Source: Chitinophaga parva (GTDB taxonomy: Bacteria; Bacteroidota; Bacteroidia; Chitinophagales; Chitinophagaceae). From it: DNA of 64,000 nt. A program made the position numbers and the translations under genes. Below are positions 1 to 9,200 of the stretch, piece by piece. Within the stretch, counting starts at the first letter, position 1. Each line of letters starts with the position of its first letter. The notes under the pieces were generated by a model. The model made no database searches and was not told where the DNA came from. It saw only the letters and a program-made list of their open reading frames with translations. The stretch spans positions 434,001 to 498,000 of the forward strand of contig NZ_QCYK01000002.1 in the NCBI RefSeq assembly GCF_003071345.1, in the 5' to 3' direction.

Positions 1-1
1 C

Positions 2-1522
2 CGCACGGTGAACTACCTGCTGGAGAACCTGCCGGCCAATGCAAAGAATTTTGACCAGACCAAGGTCAATGGCTGGCTGGGTGAAGCCTACTTCTGCCGT
101 GCATACTTCTATTTTGCAATGGCCAAAAGATATGGTGGTATTCCCATCATCAAACAGGTGCAGAACTATCCTGCCCAGAGCATTGAAGACCTGCAGGTGC
201 ACCGCGATAAGGAAGAAGATGTATGGAAATTCATTGGCTCAGACCTGGACAGTGCTTACCTGCTGATGCCGGAAACCAGCGTGCGTGGCCGCGCAAACCG
301 CTACGTGGCCGCTGCGCTGAAATCGAGGGCCATGCTGTATGCGGGCTGTATTGCCAAATATGGTTCTGTAAATTACGTGGCCGGAGATGCCCGCAACCAG
401 GGCCTTGTAGGCATTCCTGCGGCAGATGCCAATGGATTTTTCCAGCAGGCATTTGATGCCGCTAAATTGCTGGAAGGTAAATATGACCTGTACAAAAAAG
501 GCTATCCCGATAAAGTGAAGAATTACGTGGATGCCTTCCTGGACCCCTCCAGCGTGGAGAACATCCTCGTGAAGGATTATTCCCTTACTACCAATACCGC
601 CCATAGCTGGGATGCCACGATGACCTGCCGTTACATGACGGCGGATGGCCTTTCCCGCGCTTATCCTACCATGGAACTGGTGGAGCGTTTTGGTGGTGCA
701 CTGCCGCTTACCAATGCAGATGGTACGCCCCGCCGCTTCAATACCACGGCGGAGTTGATGCAGGGCCTGCAACCCCGCCTGCTGGCTACTATCTACTTCC
801 CCGGCGCTACGCTGCGTGGCCGTACGTTTGATGTGCAGCGCGGCATTTACAAACATTTCACGGGTACTGCCGCTGCGGAACTGGGCACTAATCCACCCAA
901 TGCGCAAGACCGTATCCTTTCCGGTTCCACGGCGCAATTGTACCCGGAGAATGATCCGAACGGTATCCGTGTGATCGGGTTCACCGGCGTATGGACCGGC
1001 GGTGATGAACTGACCCGTACCGGTTTTTATGTAAGGAAATACGTGGACTACAATCGCGATCAGTCTGCCTGCGGCCTGTATATGAGCACGCAAAGCTGGA
1101 TAGACATGCGCTACGGAGAAGTGTTGCTCAACCGTGCGGAAGCCGCCATGGAACTGGGTAACAAGACAGATGCCACGGCCTCCATCAACCTGCTGCGCGA
1201 CCGTGCCGGTGCGCCTGCCGCCAATGAAGCCACCATCACCATTGATACCGTACGCAATGAACGCCTCATAGAACTGGCCTTTGAAAAGCATACCTGGTGG
1301 GACCTGCGTCGCTGGCGCATTGCAGACAAACTGCTGGACAATACCAAGTACCACGCGCTGCTGCCTTACTATGTGTATGACGAGAAAAAATACATCTTCC
1401 TGCGGGAAGTGGAACCTTACCAGCGCTCCTACACCTTCGACAAGAAGTGGTACTACGAGCCCATTCCCGGCGGAGAGCTGGGTAAGAATCCCAACCTGTA
1501 TCCTAATAATCCGAACTATTAA
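2..1522 (+). CDS. SusD/RagB-family outer-membrane glycan-binding lipoprotein (5' end cut by window)
   Basis: The reading frame is open from the first bases of the window, so the start and lipoprotein signal lie upstream. SusD proteins sit on the outer membrane beside a SusC TonB-dependent transporter and capture oligosaccharides. Family marks visible here are the TPR-like segment AYFYFAMAKRYGGIPII near the start, the late block NERLIELAFEKHTWWDLRRW, and the typical C-terminal end PIPGGELGKNPNLYPNNPNY. It is followed 11 bp later by a DUF3823 lipoprotein and then two glycosidases, which is the order of a polysaccharide-utilisation locus. SusC is expected just upstream. The family call is secure; the substrate is not visible. 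Confidence 0.93.
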   Translation, partial: RTVNYLLENLPANAKNFDQTKVNGWLGEAYFCRAYFYFAMAKRYGGIPIIKQVQNYPAQSIEDLQVHRDKEEDVWKFIGSDLDSAYLLMPETSVRGRANRYVAAALKSRAMLYAGCIAKYGSVNYVAGDARNQGLVGIPAADANGFFQQAFDAAKLLEGKYDLYKKGYPDKVKNYVDAFLDPSSVENILVKDYSLTTNTAHSWDATMTCRYMTADGLSRAYPTMELVERFGGALPLTNADGTPRRFNTTAELMQGLQPRLLATIYFPGATLRGRTFDVQRGIYKHFTGTAAAELGTNPPNAQDRILSGSTAQLYPENDPNGIRVIGFTGVWTGGDELTRTGFYVRKYVDYNRDQSACGLYMSTQSWIDMRYGEVLLNRAEAAMELGNKTDATASINLLRDRAGAPAANEATITIDTVRNERLIELAFEKHTWWDLRRWRIADKLLDNTKYHALLPYYVYDEKKYIFLREVEPYQRSYTFDKKWYYEPIPGGELGKNPNLYPNNPNY

Positions 1523-1533
1523 TTGCTCCTGAT

Positions 1534-2271
1534 ATGAAAAAGACCGCATCCATTTTCCTGGGCCTTTCCCTGCTGGCCATGATGGCTTGCACCAAGACCG
1601 ATAACCTGGCAGGCCCTGATTCCGGCTTCCAGGGCAACCTGGTAGATGCTACCGCTGGTGGTAAATCAAACGTGCTCACCGAGACTGGCGGCATGCAGAT
1701 AAAGCTGGAAGAGCTGAGCTGGAGCGCTACGCCCACGCCGCAATATATTCCTTCAAAGCCGGATGGCACGTTTGAAGATTCCCAGCTGTTTAAAGGACAC
1801 TACCGTGTAACGCCCTATGGTGGGGCATTCTGGCCGGTAGATCCGATAGAACTGGATATTAACGGCATGACCAGTCATGACTTCACTATTACGCCTTACG
1901 CGCATATCACGGGCCTTACCTGGCAGCTGGATACTACCACGCTGACCATGAATTTTAAAATTGATCCGCCCGTAAAGACAGGTCTTCCACAGATCATTGA
2001 TGTACGTTCTTACATTAATGTGGACAAGTATGTAGGTGCTGGTGCCACCATTTCACAATACACGGATGGCAGCCTGGATGGCAGTGAACAGATCCGCTGT
2101 TTTGAATCTATCAACGCAGATTGGAACGAAACGATGGCCACCAAGACCTTCACGCTGAAGATCCGTAACCTGAAACGTGGACGCACCTACTACGCAAGGG
2201 TAGGCGTGCGCTTCAACGACAGCTTTAAATCCAGCAACCTTTCCGAGATTTTCCAGGTAGACGTTAAGTAA
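1534..2271 (+). CDS. DUF3823-type SusD-associated lipoprotein
   Basis: The protein has 245 aa. A signal peptide ends in the lipobox LLAMMAC with lipidated Cys19. The following DNL..P.SGFQGNLVDA segment and the later FKGHYRVTPYGGAFWPVD block resemble DUF3823 (carbohydrate-locus lipoproteins with an N-terminal Ig-like or carboxypeptidase-regulatory-like fold). The C-terminal half, with its ..TFTLKIRNLKRGRTYYARVGVRF.. segment, looks like a fibronectin-III-like beta domain. Family members are encoded directly after SusD and are thought to be surface glycan-binding accessory proteins. The gene starts 11 bp after the susD stop and belongs to the same operon. Family assignment is by recognition of motifs; the function is inferred from neighbours. 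Confidence 0.75.
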   Translation: MKKTASIFLGLSLLAMMACTKTDNLAGPDSGFQGNLVDATAGGKSNVLTETGGMQIKLEELSWSATPTPQYIPSKPDGTFEDSQLFKGHYRVTPYGGAFWPVDPIELDINGMTSHDFTITPYAHITGLTWQLDTTTLTMNFKIDPPVKTGLPQIIDVRSYINVDKYVGAGATISQYTDGSLDGSEQIRCFESINADWNETMATKTFTLKIRNLKRGRTYYARVGVRFNDSFKSSNLSEIFQVDVK

Positions 2272-2292
2272 TTAAAACAAGCATTTATTGCC

Positions 2293-3252
2293 ATGAGAAG
2301 ACTGCGTGTTATCACCATACTGCTGCTGTTTGTACAGGCAGCCATTGCACAGAAAAATCCTTTCATAACGCACATGTACACCGCGGACCCGTCGGCACAC
2401 GTTTGGGCTGACGGCCGCCTGTACGTGTATGCATCCCACGACATTGATCCGCCTCGCGGGTGCGATCTGATGGATAAGTACCACGTGTTTTCCACGGATG
2501 ACATGATCCACTGGAAAGATGAAGGCCAGATCCTGGAAGCCAGCCAGGTGCCCTGGGGCCGCAAGGAAGGCGGTTTTATGTGGGCGCCGGATTGTGCCTA
2601 CAAGAATGGTACGTACTATTTTTATTTCCCGCACCCCAGCGGTACGGAATGGAACAGCACCTGGAAGATAGGGGTGGCCACCAGCAAGTATCCTGCAAAG
2701 GATTTTAAAGTGCAGGGCTACATCAAGGGCCTGGAGAGCCTCATTGATCCCTGCGTGTTTGTGGATGACGATGGGCAGGCCTATCTCTACTATGGTGGCG
2801 GTGCCAAAGCGCGCGGCGGCAAGCTGAAAGACAACATGATGGAGGTGGATGGAGAAATGAAGCCCATGGAAGGCCTGGTGGATTTTCATGAAGCCAGCTG
2901 GGTGCATAAGTACAAAGGCACTTACTATCTTTCTTATTCCAATAACCATGATAAGGACGGCAAGTATAACCAGATGTGCTATGCTACCAGCAAAAGCCCG
3001 CTGGGCCCCTGGACCTACCAGGGCATCTACATGGACCCCACGGATTGCTACACCAATCACGGTTCCATCGTGGAGTACAAAGGCCAGTGGTGGGCATTCT
3101 ATCATAATGCCGTATTGTCCGGCCACGTAGGCGAGCTGCGCTCCGTGTGCGTGGATAAGCTGTTCTACAACCCGGATGGCACCATTCAGAAAGTAGTACA
3201 GACCCTGGGCAATGAGAACGCACCTAAGCCCGGCAGCGTCAGGCGCAAATAA
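2293..3252 (+). CDS. Glycoside hydrolase family 43 protein (arabinosidase/xylosidase type), secreted
   Basis: The protein has 319 aa with a cleavable signal peptide (residues 1-19, ending AAIA|Q). The five-bladed beta-propeller residues of GH43 can be placed: base Asp32 in TADPSAHVW, pKa-modulating Asp152 in SLIDPCVFVDDDG, and acid Glu200 in DFHEASW. The blade motif GGFMWAPDCAYKNGTYYFYF is also typical. The length suits a single catalytic domain with no accessory module. GH43 enzymes remove arabinofuranose or xylose from plant polysaccharides; which of these applies here cannot be read from sequence alone. It lies 21 bp after the DUF3823 gene and is part of the SusD locus. Confidence 0.88.
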   Translation: MRRLRVITILLLFVQAAIAQKNPFITHMYTADPSAHVWADGRLYVYASHDIDPPRGCDLMDKYHVFSTDDMIHWKDEGQILEASQVPWGRKEGGFMWAPDCAYKNGTYYFYFPHPSGTEWNSTWKIGVATSKYPAKDFKVQGYIKGLESLIDPCVFVDDDGQAYLYYGGGAKARGGKLKDNMMEVDGEMKPMEGLVDFHEASWVHKYKGTYYLSYSNNHDKDGKYNQMCYATSKSPLGPWTYQGIYMDPTDCYTNHGSIVEYKGQWWAFYHNAVLSGHVGELRSVCVDKLFYNPDGTIQKVVQTLGNENAPKPGSVRRK

Positions 3253-3293
3253 GTGCCTGTTGCATTTTATATTACGGAAACTATGCGTATACT

Positions 3294-4526
3294 ATGAAGA
3301 TCATCGTATCTATCTTGTTCTTATGTTCACTAACCGGCAGTATGCGTGCGCAATCCGCGCATACTGTCATTCGTTATCCCAGTTACAACGGCCTGGTAAT
3401 GGCCGGTTACCAGGGATGGTTCAATACACCCGAAGATGGCGCCGGGCGCGGGTGGCATCACTATGCAAGGCGGGGGGTATTTGCGCCCGGCTCCTGTGAA
3501 ATAGATCTCTGGCCGGATGTCCGCGAATACAAAAAAACCTACGCCACGCCTTTTAAGTATGCAGATGGCAGCACGGCCCGCGTGTTCAGCGCCTATGATA
3601 AGGAAACGGTGTTCCTGCATTTCAAGTGGATGAAAGATTATGGTATTGACGGTGTGTTCATGCAGCGCTTTGTGGCGGAGATCCGCAATGAGAGCGGGCG
3701 GCGCCACTTTAACAAGGTGTTGGATAATGCCATGGACGCATCCCGCAGGTATGACCGTGCCATTTGCATCATGTATGATCTCAGTGGTATGCAGCCAGGT
3801 GAATGTGCTGTTGTGCTCCGCGACCTGGATGATCTTTCCCACCGGTACGACCTGCAGCACGGTACTTACCTGCATCACCGCAATAAGCCGCTGGTGGTGG
3901 TATGGGGCATTGGGTTCAATGACCACCGGCGTTACGGCTTCGTGGAGGCGGATAGTTTAGTGCAGGGCATAAAGCAGCGGGGCTTCAGCATTATGCTGGG
4001 CGTGCCCACTTACTGGCGTACGCTGGGCAGCGATGCGGTGAAAGACAGTGCACTGCACCGCATTATCCGGCAGGCAGACCTGGTGGCTCCCTGGTTTGTG
4101 GGGCGGTATAACGGTGACAGCTATCCGGAATTCCAGTCGCTCCTGGCGGAAGATATGGCCTGGTGCAAGGCGAACGGGGTTGACTATGTGCCACTGGCCT
4201 TTCCCGGTTTTTCGTGGCGGAATATGAATGGCCCGCAGGCCACCAGCATTCCCCGCGATGACGGCCGCTTCTTCTGGCAGCAGGTGGCCGCCTGCCACGA
4301 TGCAGGTGCAAAGCAGCTCTACATTGCCATGTTTGACGAAGTGAATGAAGGCACGGCCATTTTTAAATGCAATACCAGCGATCAGCTACCCGGGAATGGA
4401 GATGGGCAGTTTGTAGGCATTCCATCCCACCTGGGCAGCGATTATTACCTCTGGCTGGCTGGCCAGGCAGCCCGCTGGTTCCATGGCGACGTTGGGTTTA
4501 CCATCACGCCGCCCCTCCGGAAGTGA
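3294..4526 (+). CDS. Glycoside hydrolase family 71/99-like secreted protein
   Basis: The protein has 410 aa with a signal peptide ending near MRAQS. The body (VMAGYQGWFNTPEDGAGRGWHHY, then FHFKWMKDYGIDGVFMQRF, ICIMYDLSGM and AMFDEVNEGTAIFK) matches the (beta/alpha)8 GH71/99-like proteins found in Bacteroidota glycan loci. GH99 proper contains endo-alpha-mannosidases and GH71 alpha-1,3-glucanases, but many members of this looser group are uncharacterised. The late DEVNEGTA carries acidic residues expected at the barrel mouth. It starts 41 bp after the GH43 gene and ends the locus; a terminator hairpin follows. Confidence 0.78.
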   Translation: MKIIVSILFLCSLTGSMRAQSAHTVIRYPSYNGLVMAGYQGWFNTPEDGAGRGWHHYARRGVFAPGSCEIDLWPDVREYKKTYATPFKYADGSTARVFSAYDKETVFLHFKWMKDYGIDGVFMQRFVAEIRNESGRRHFNKVLDNAMDASRRYDRAICIMYDLSGMQPGECAVVLRDLDDLSHRYDLQHGTYLHHRNKPLVVVWGIGFNDHRRYGFVEADSLVQGIKQRGFSIMLGVPTYWRTLGSDAVKDSALHRIIRQADLVAPWFVGRYNGDSYPEFQSLLAEDMAWCKANGVDYVPLAFPGFSWRNMNGPQATSIPRDDGRFFWQQVAACHDAGAKQLYIAMFDEVNEGTAIFKCNTSDQLPGNGDGQFVGIPSHLGSDYYLWLAGQAARWFHGDVGFTITPPLRK

Positions 4527-4566
4527 AATTGTTTCGGTTGATAAATCCGTTTGTTGCCCCAAGAAA

Positions 4567-4600
4567 AAGAGCCGCTCCTGTAGCGGCTTTTCTTTTTGCT
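4567..4600 (+). terminator. Rho-independent terminator after the SusD/GH locus
   Basis: The arms AGCCGCT (4570-4576) and AGCGGCT (4582-4588) pair perfectly around a 5-nt loop, extended by A-T pairs and followed by a T-rich tract (TTTTCTTTTT). It closes the glycan locus. The rest of the 4527-4832 gap shows no gene; the imperfect box TATCTTTA near 4728-4736 is only a weak promoter candidate for the RND operon. Confidence 0.85.
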
Positions 4601-4832
4601 TAACAGTAAATAACTATGCCATGCCGGCTGCTGGTGCAAAAATTGTGTAGGTTGCGGAGCAATGAAACCCGCGCTGGGGTTACATTAGAACAGGATTAGA
4701 ATGGAATTAAAACGGACACCATAATTATGTATCTTTATAAGAGCAGGCATACAGTATCTACCGCTGTTCTACCAATCATTTCTCTTTGCCTGCCGATAAA
4801 GTACGCCGAAACATAAAGTAAAAAGCGCAGTA

Positions 4833-6005
4833 ATGAGATTACATGCAACCATCGCCTGTGCGGTCCTGTGTGGGGCCGCTGTGTTGCCGGCCTGCAAAGG
4901 AAAGCAGGGCAACAATAATAAGAAAGGCGGCTCCAAAGTGTACCAGGTGCTTACCGTATCACCGCAACGGGCCACCATCTTCAACGAGTTCCCGGCCGTA
5001 ATTGAAGGCCAGCAGGTCATTGAGATCCGCCCCAAAGTAGACGGCTATGTGGAAGCCATTTATGTAAATGAAGGCGCCACGGTAACCAAAGGGCAACTGC
5101 TCTTTAAGATCAGCAATCCGGTGTATGAACAGGCCGTGGTAACCGCTAATGCCGCCATTAAAAGTGCTGTGGCCGATGTGAATGCCGCCCGCATGGACGT
5201 GGAGAAGGTAAGGCCGCTGGTAGAAAAAGACATTGTAAGCGCTTACGAGCTAAAATCGGCCGAGTACACGCTGGAATCCAAGGAGGCCGCACTGGCCCAG
5301 GCAAAGGCCAATCTGGCCAATGCGCAGACGAACGTGGGCTACACTTACCTGCGTGCCCCCATGAACGGGGTAATAGGGCTCATACCTTATAAAATAGGGG
5401 CATTGGTGAGCAGCACTACTACCAATCCGCTCACGATGCTGTCCAGCATCAACGATGTGTATGCCTATTTTTCCCTGAACGAAAAACAATCCCTCAACCT
5501 GTCACAGCGCCTCAAAGGCAATACCTGGGAAGACAAATTGAAACAGCTGCCGCCCGCCACCCTGGTGCTGGCAAACGGTTCGCCCTATCCGCAAACAGGG
5601 CGCGTAGAAACGGCCAGTGGGCTTATCTCCACAGAAACCGGTACCATCAGTCTCAAGGCTTTGTTCCCTAATCCGAACGGCATTATCCGCAGTGGGGCCA
5701 GTGCCACCATCCGCCTGCCCCGCATTATTGATACCGCCATGCTCGTGCCTCAGAGCGCCACGTATGAATTGCAGAACAAGCGCTTTGTATACGTGGTGCT
5801 GCCCAATGATATGGTGGTAAGTACCGCCATTGTGGGCGTGCCCAGTAACGACGGGCAGTTTATGATCGTGCAGCAGGGGCTTAAAAATGGCGACCGGGTA
5901 CTGATAGGTGGTAATAACCTTAAAGACAGTACGAAGATCATTGCCAAGCCTGCCAATGCAGACAGCCTCCAACGTGTATTCCAAGCCAGTCAAAGCCAAG
6001 AGTGA
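4833..6005 (+). CDS. RND efflux periplasmic adaptor (AcrA/MexA-like) lipoprotein
   Basis: The protein has 390 aa. The signal ends in lipobox VLPAC (Cys21), as in AcrA-type adaptors. The half-lipoyl segment VDGYVEAIYVNEGATVTKGQ, a coiled-coil hairpin rich in Ala/Glu (about residues 105-165), the second lipoyl half YTYLRAPMNGVIG, and beta-barrel and membrane-proximal domains follow in order. The adaptor joins the inner-membrane RND pump to the outer-membrane channel. Its stop codon overlaps the start of the pump gene, so the two are translationally coupled. The HAE1-type partner points to hydrophobic or amphiphilic drug export rather than metal export. Confidence 0.93.
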   Translation: MRLHATIACAVLCGAAVLPACKGKQGNNNKKGGSKVYQVLTVSPQRATIFNEFPAVIEGQQVIEIRPKVDGYVEAIYVNEGATVTKGQLLFKISNPVYEQAVVTANAAIKSAVADVNAARMDVEKVRPLVEKDIVSAYELKSAEYTLESKEAALAQAKANLANAQTNVGYTYLRAPMNGVIGLIPYKIGALVSSTTTNPLTMLSSINDVYAYFSLNEKQSLNLSQRLKGNTWEDKLKQLPPATLVLANGSPYPQTGRVETASGLISTETGTISLKALFPNPNGIIRSGASATIRLPRIIDTAMLVPQSATYELQNKRFVYVVLPNDMVVSTAIVGVPSNDGQFMIVQQGLKNGDRVLIGGNNLKDSTKIIAKPANADSLQRVFQASQSQE

Positions 6006-9000
6006 TGCTGAAAATATTTATAGAACGGCCCGTGCTAAGCACGGTGATCTCCATATTAATTGTACTGCTGGGTGTACTGGGTGTGGTAAAACTGCCTATC
6101 TCCCAGTACCCCGACATTGCGCCACCCACGGTGCAGGTATCTACTACATACAGTGGTGCTAATGCAGACGTGGTGCAGAAAAGCGTGATTGTGCCCCTGG
6201 AACAGCAGATCAATGGAGTGGAAGGAATGACCTATGTAACGTCTACCGCTACCAATGATGGTGTGGGCACCATCCAGGTTTATTTCAATGTGGGCCGGGA
6301 CCCCGACCAGGCCGCGGTAGATGTGCAGAACCGTGTATCCGCTGCCACCGCACTGCTGCCACAGGAAGTAAACCGGGTAGGCGTAACCGTGCGCAAGCAG
6401 CAAACCAGTAACCTGCTCATCATGTCCATCTACAGTGATAAGCCGGAGTACGATCAGACCTTTTTACAGAACTACGCCGCCATCAACATCATCCCGCAGT
6501 TACAACGTGTGAATGGCGTGGGCGCGGCCAACGTGTTTGGTTCTGCCAAGACCTATTCCATGCGCATCTGGCTGAAACCGGATGTAATGTCCGTATACGG
6601 CGTTACGCCGGACGATGTGTCCAACGCACTGACGGAACAGAATGTGGACGCAGCCCCCGGTAAGTTTGGTGAAAATGATAACCAGAGCTTCCAGTATGTG
6701 ATCCGCTACAGCGGCCGCCTCACGTCGGTAGACCAGTTTGAGAACATCATCATTAAATCTATTGGCAACGGACAATACCTGCGTTTAAAAAATATTGCCC
6801 GCGTGGAACTGGGCTCCCAGACTTACAACAGCTTTACCACTACAAATGGCAAGCAATCGGTGGGTATATCGATCAACCAGACCCCTGGTTCCAATGCCCG
6901 CGATGTGATCAACGATTGTAAGAAAGTACTGGAACAGGCATCCCAAAGCTTCCCGGCCGGTATTCACTACACTTATATGGTGGACATCAACCTGTTTCTG
7001 GATGCCAGTATTGATAAAGTGGTACATACGCTGGTCGAGTGTTTCCTGCTGGTGTTCCTGGTGATCTTCATTTTCCTGCAGGATTTCCGCTCTACCATTA
7101 TCCACGGCATTTCCGTACCGGTGTCCATCATTGGTACTTTCTTCTTTTTGTATCTGTTTGGGTTCAGTATAAACCTGCTTACCCTGTTTGCATTGGTGTT
7201 GGCTATCGGTATCGTGGTGGATGATGCGATCGTGGTGGTGGAAGCTGTGCATGCAAAACTGGAAAGCGGTTATAAATCACCGGTAAAGGCGGCTAAAGAT
7301 GCCATGAGCGAAATAGCCGGCGCTATCGTGGCCATCACGCTGGTGATGGTGTCCGTATTCCTGCCAGTGACGTTCGTAACAGGATCGGCAGGGGTATTTT
7401 ACCGGCAGTTCGGGATCACCCTGGCCATTGCCATTATTATTTCGGCTGTCAATGCGTTAACGCTGTGCCCAGCGCTGGCAGCGCTTTTCCTCGAGCCACC
7501 GGATCACGGGAAGGAAGGGGAGAAGCGTACCCTCATGCAAAGATTTGGCGTAGCATTTAATGCCGGCTATAACGCCATGACAGATAAATACAGCAAGGCC
7601 GTGACCTTCCTGTCGCACAAGCGATGGCTGGTGTGGATAGCAGTGGCGTTCTTTGGCGGGTTGTTTTATTTCCTGCTCAATAACACACCATCAAGCTTTG
7701 TCCCGAAGGAGGATATGGGTATCATTTATGCCAATGTATCGCTACCACCGGCATCGTCCATGGAGCGGGTAACGGCCATTGAGAACCAGGTAGACAGCAT
7801 TGCGCATACCATCCCGGAAGTGCAAAGTACGCTGCGCAACCTGGGCCAGAACTTCATTGCCGGTACGGGTAGTGCGTATGGCCTTATCATCATCCGCCTG
7901 AAACCCTGGGACGAGCGTAAAGGCGTGAGTGACGATGATATTATCAAACAACTGACGGCCCGCACGGCTTACCTCCACCCGGCCAGCCTGGTGTTCATGC
8001 AGCAGCCTACCATCACGGGTTTTGGTACCAGTGGCGGTTTTACACTGCAACTGCAGGACAGGGGCGCGCACTCCGTCGATGAGTTTTATAAAGTGGGCCA
8101 GGCCTTCCTGGGAGCATTGAACGACCGGCCGGAGATCCAGTATGCCGCCACTTCTTTCAATCCCAATTTCCCGCAATACGAAATGGATGTGAACGTGGCC
8201 AAATGTAAGGATGCAGGCATTATGGTAACGGATGTGCTCAACGCCATGCAGTCATTTTACGGTAGTTCTTATGTGTCCAACTTCAATGAATTTGGACAGC
8301 AATACCGTGTGATCATACAGGCCGATACCAACTACCGTTCTACTACGCTGGGGCTGAACCGCATCTCGGTTAAAACGCCCAATGGTATGGCACCCATCAC
8401 GGAATTTATCACCATGAAGCGCATCTTTGGGCCGGAGAGTATGAACCGCTTTAACCTGTTCTCCTCCATTTCTGTGAATGGCTCTCCCAACCCGGGTTAC
8501 AGCACGGGCCAGTCGCTCCAGGCCATCCAGCAGGTGGCCAGTGAAACACTGCCGCAAGGCTATAGTTTTGAATACTCGGGTATTTCCCGCGAGGAGCAGA
8601 ACGCAGGCTCGCAGATGCTGTATGTGTTTGTGCTCTCGCTCCTGTTCGTATACCTGTTACTGAGCGCGCAGTATGAAAGTTATCTCCTGCCTTTTGCAGT
8701 GCTCCTGTCCCTGCCGGTAGGGCTTTCCGGCGTGTATGCTTTTGCAAAGATCTTTAACCTGGATAATAACATCTATGTGCAGATATCACTGATCATGCTC
8801 ATAGGCCTGCTGGCAAAGAATGCGATCCTCATCGTGGAGTTTGCGGTAGAGCGCAGGGCCAAGGGCATGGGGCTGCTGGAATCGGCCATAGAAGGTGGAA
8901 AGGCGCGCCTGCGGCCTATTTTAATGACTTCCTTTGCCTTTGTGTTTGGTCTTATGCCCCTGATGTTTGCCAGCGGGGTAGGGGCAAAGGGGAACCGTTC

Positions 9001-9181
9001 CATCGGTACCGGCGCTATTGGTGGGATGTTGTTTGGTACCCTGCTGGGCGTGTTCGTGATCCCTACGCTGTTTGTGATCTTCCAGGGACTGCAGGAAAAA
9101 TTGCGGAGCAGGAAAAAGAAAAAGTTTGAAGCAGATGATGATGAAACAACCGGCGATCAACAGGCACCCGCACATTCTTAA
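6005..9181 (+). CDS. RND multidrug efflux permease, HAE1 (AcrB-like) family
   Basis: The protein has about 1058 aa, the normal size for the family. It opens with the FIERPVLSTVISILIVLLGV helix and has the periplasmic porter domains, the TM2-6 block with FALVLAIGIVVDDAIVVVEAV (the TM4 Asp pair of the proton relay), and a repeated C-terminal half with LLAKNAILIVEFAVERR. It is a homotrimeric proton-driven inner-membrane pump. The ATG at 6005 shares its A with the adaptor stop codon; a GTG three bases earlier is also possible. The hydrophilic tail overlaps the region upstream of the outer-membrane channel gene. Substrates cannot be predicted. Confidence 0.95.
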   Translation: MLKIFIERPVLSTVISILIVLLGVLGVVKLPISQYPDIAPPTVQVSTTYSGANADVVQKSVIVPLEQQINGVEGMTYVTSTATNDGVGTIQVYFNVGRDPDQAAVDVQNRVSAATALLPQEVNRVGVTVRKQQTSNLLIMSIYSDKPEYDQTFLQNYAAINIIPQLQRVNGVGAANVFGSAKTYSMRIWLKPDVMSVYGVTPDDVSNALTEQNVDAAPGKFGENDNQSFQYVIRYSGRLTSVDQFENIIIKSIGNGQYLRLKNIARVELGSQTYNSFTTTNGKQSVGISINQTPGSNARDVINDCKKVLEQASQSFPAGIHYTYMVDINLFLDASIDKVVHTLVECFLLVFLVIFIFLQDFRSTIIHGISVPVSIIGTFFFLYLFGFSINLLTLFALVLAIGIVVDDAIVVVEAVHAKLESGYKSPVKAAKDAMSEIAGAIVAITLVMVSVFLPVTFVTGSAGVFYRQFGITLAIAIIISAVNALTLCPALAALFLEPPDHGKEGEKRTLMQRFGVAFNAGYNAMTDKYSKAVTFLSHKRWLVWIAVAFFGGLFYFLLNNTPSSFVPKEDMGIIYANVSLPPASSMERVTAIENQVDSIAHTIPEVQSTLRNLGQNFIAGTGSAYGLIIIRLKPWDERKGVSDDDIIKQLTARTAYLHPASLVFMQQPTITGFGTSGGFTLQLQDRGAHSVDEFYKVGQAFLGALNDRPEIQYAATSFNPNFPQYEMDVNVAKCKDAGIMVTDVLNAMQSFYGSSYVSNFNEFGQQYRVIIQADTNYRSTTLGLNRISVKTPNGMAPITEFITMKRIFGPESMNRFNLFSSISVNGSPNPGYSTGQSLQAIQQVASETLPQGYSFEYSGISREEQNAGSQMLYVFVLSLLFVYLLLSAQYESYLLPFAVLLSLPVGLSGVYAFAKIFNLDNNIYVQISLIMLIGLLAKNAILIVEFAVERRAKGMGLLESAIEGGKARLRPILMTSFAFVFGLMPLMFASGVGAKGNRSIGTGAIGGMLFGTLLGVFVIPTLFVIFQGLQEKLRSRKKKKFEADDDETTGDQQAPAHS

Positions 9182-9200
9182 ACTTTCAATGCATGCAACT

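Noticed and set aside
239..1549. 436-aa open frame antisense to the SusD gene
   Set aside because: It lies wholly opposite a clear SusD gene and has the low-complexity, His/Gln/Val-rich composition of a shadow frame.
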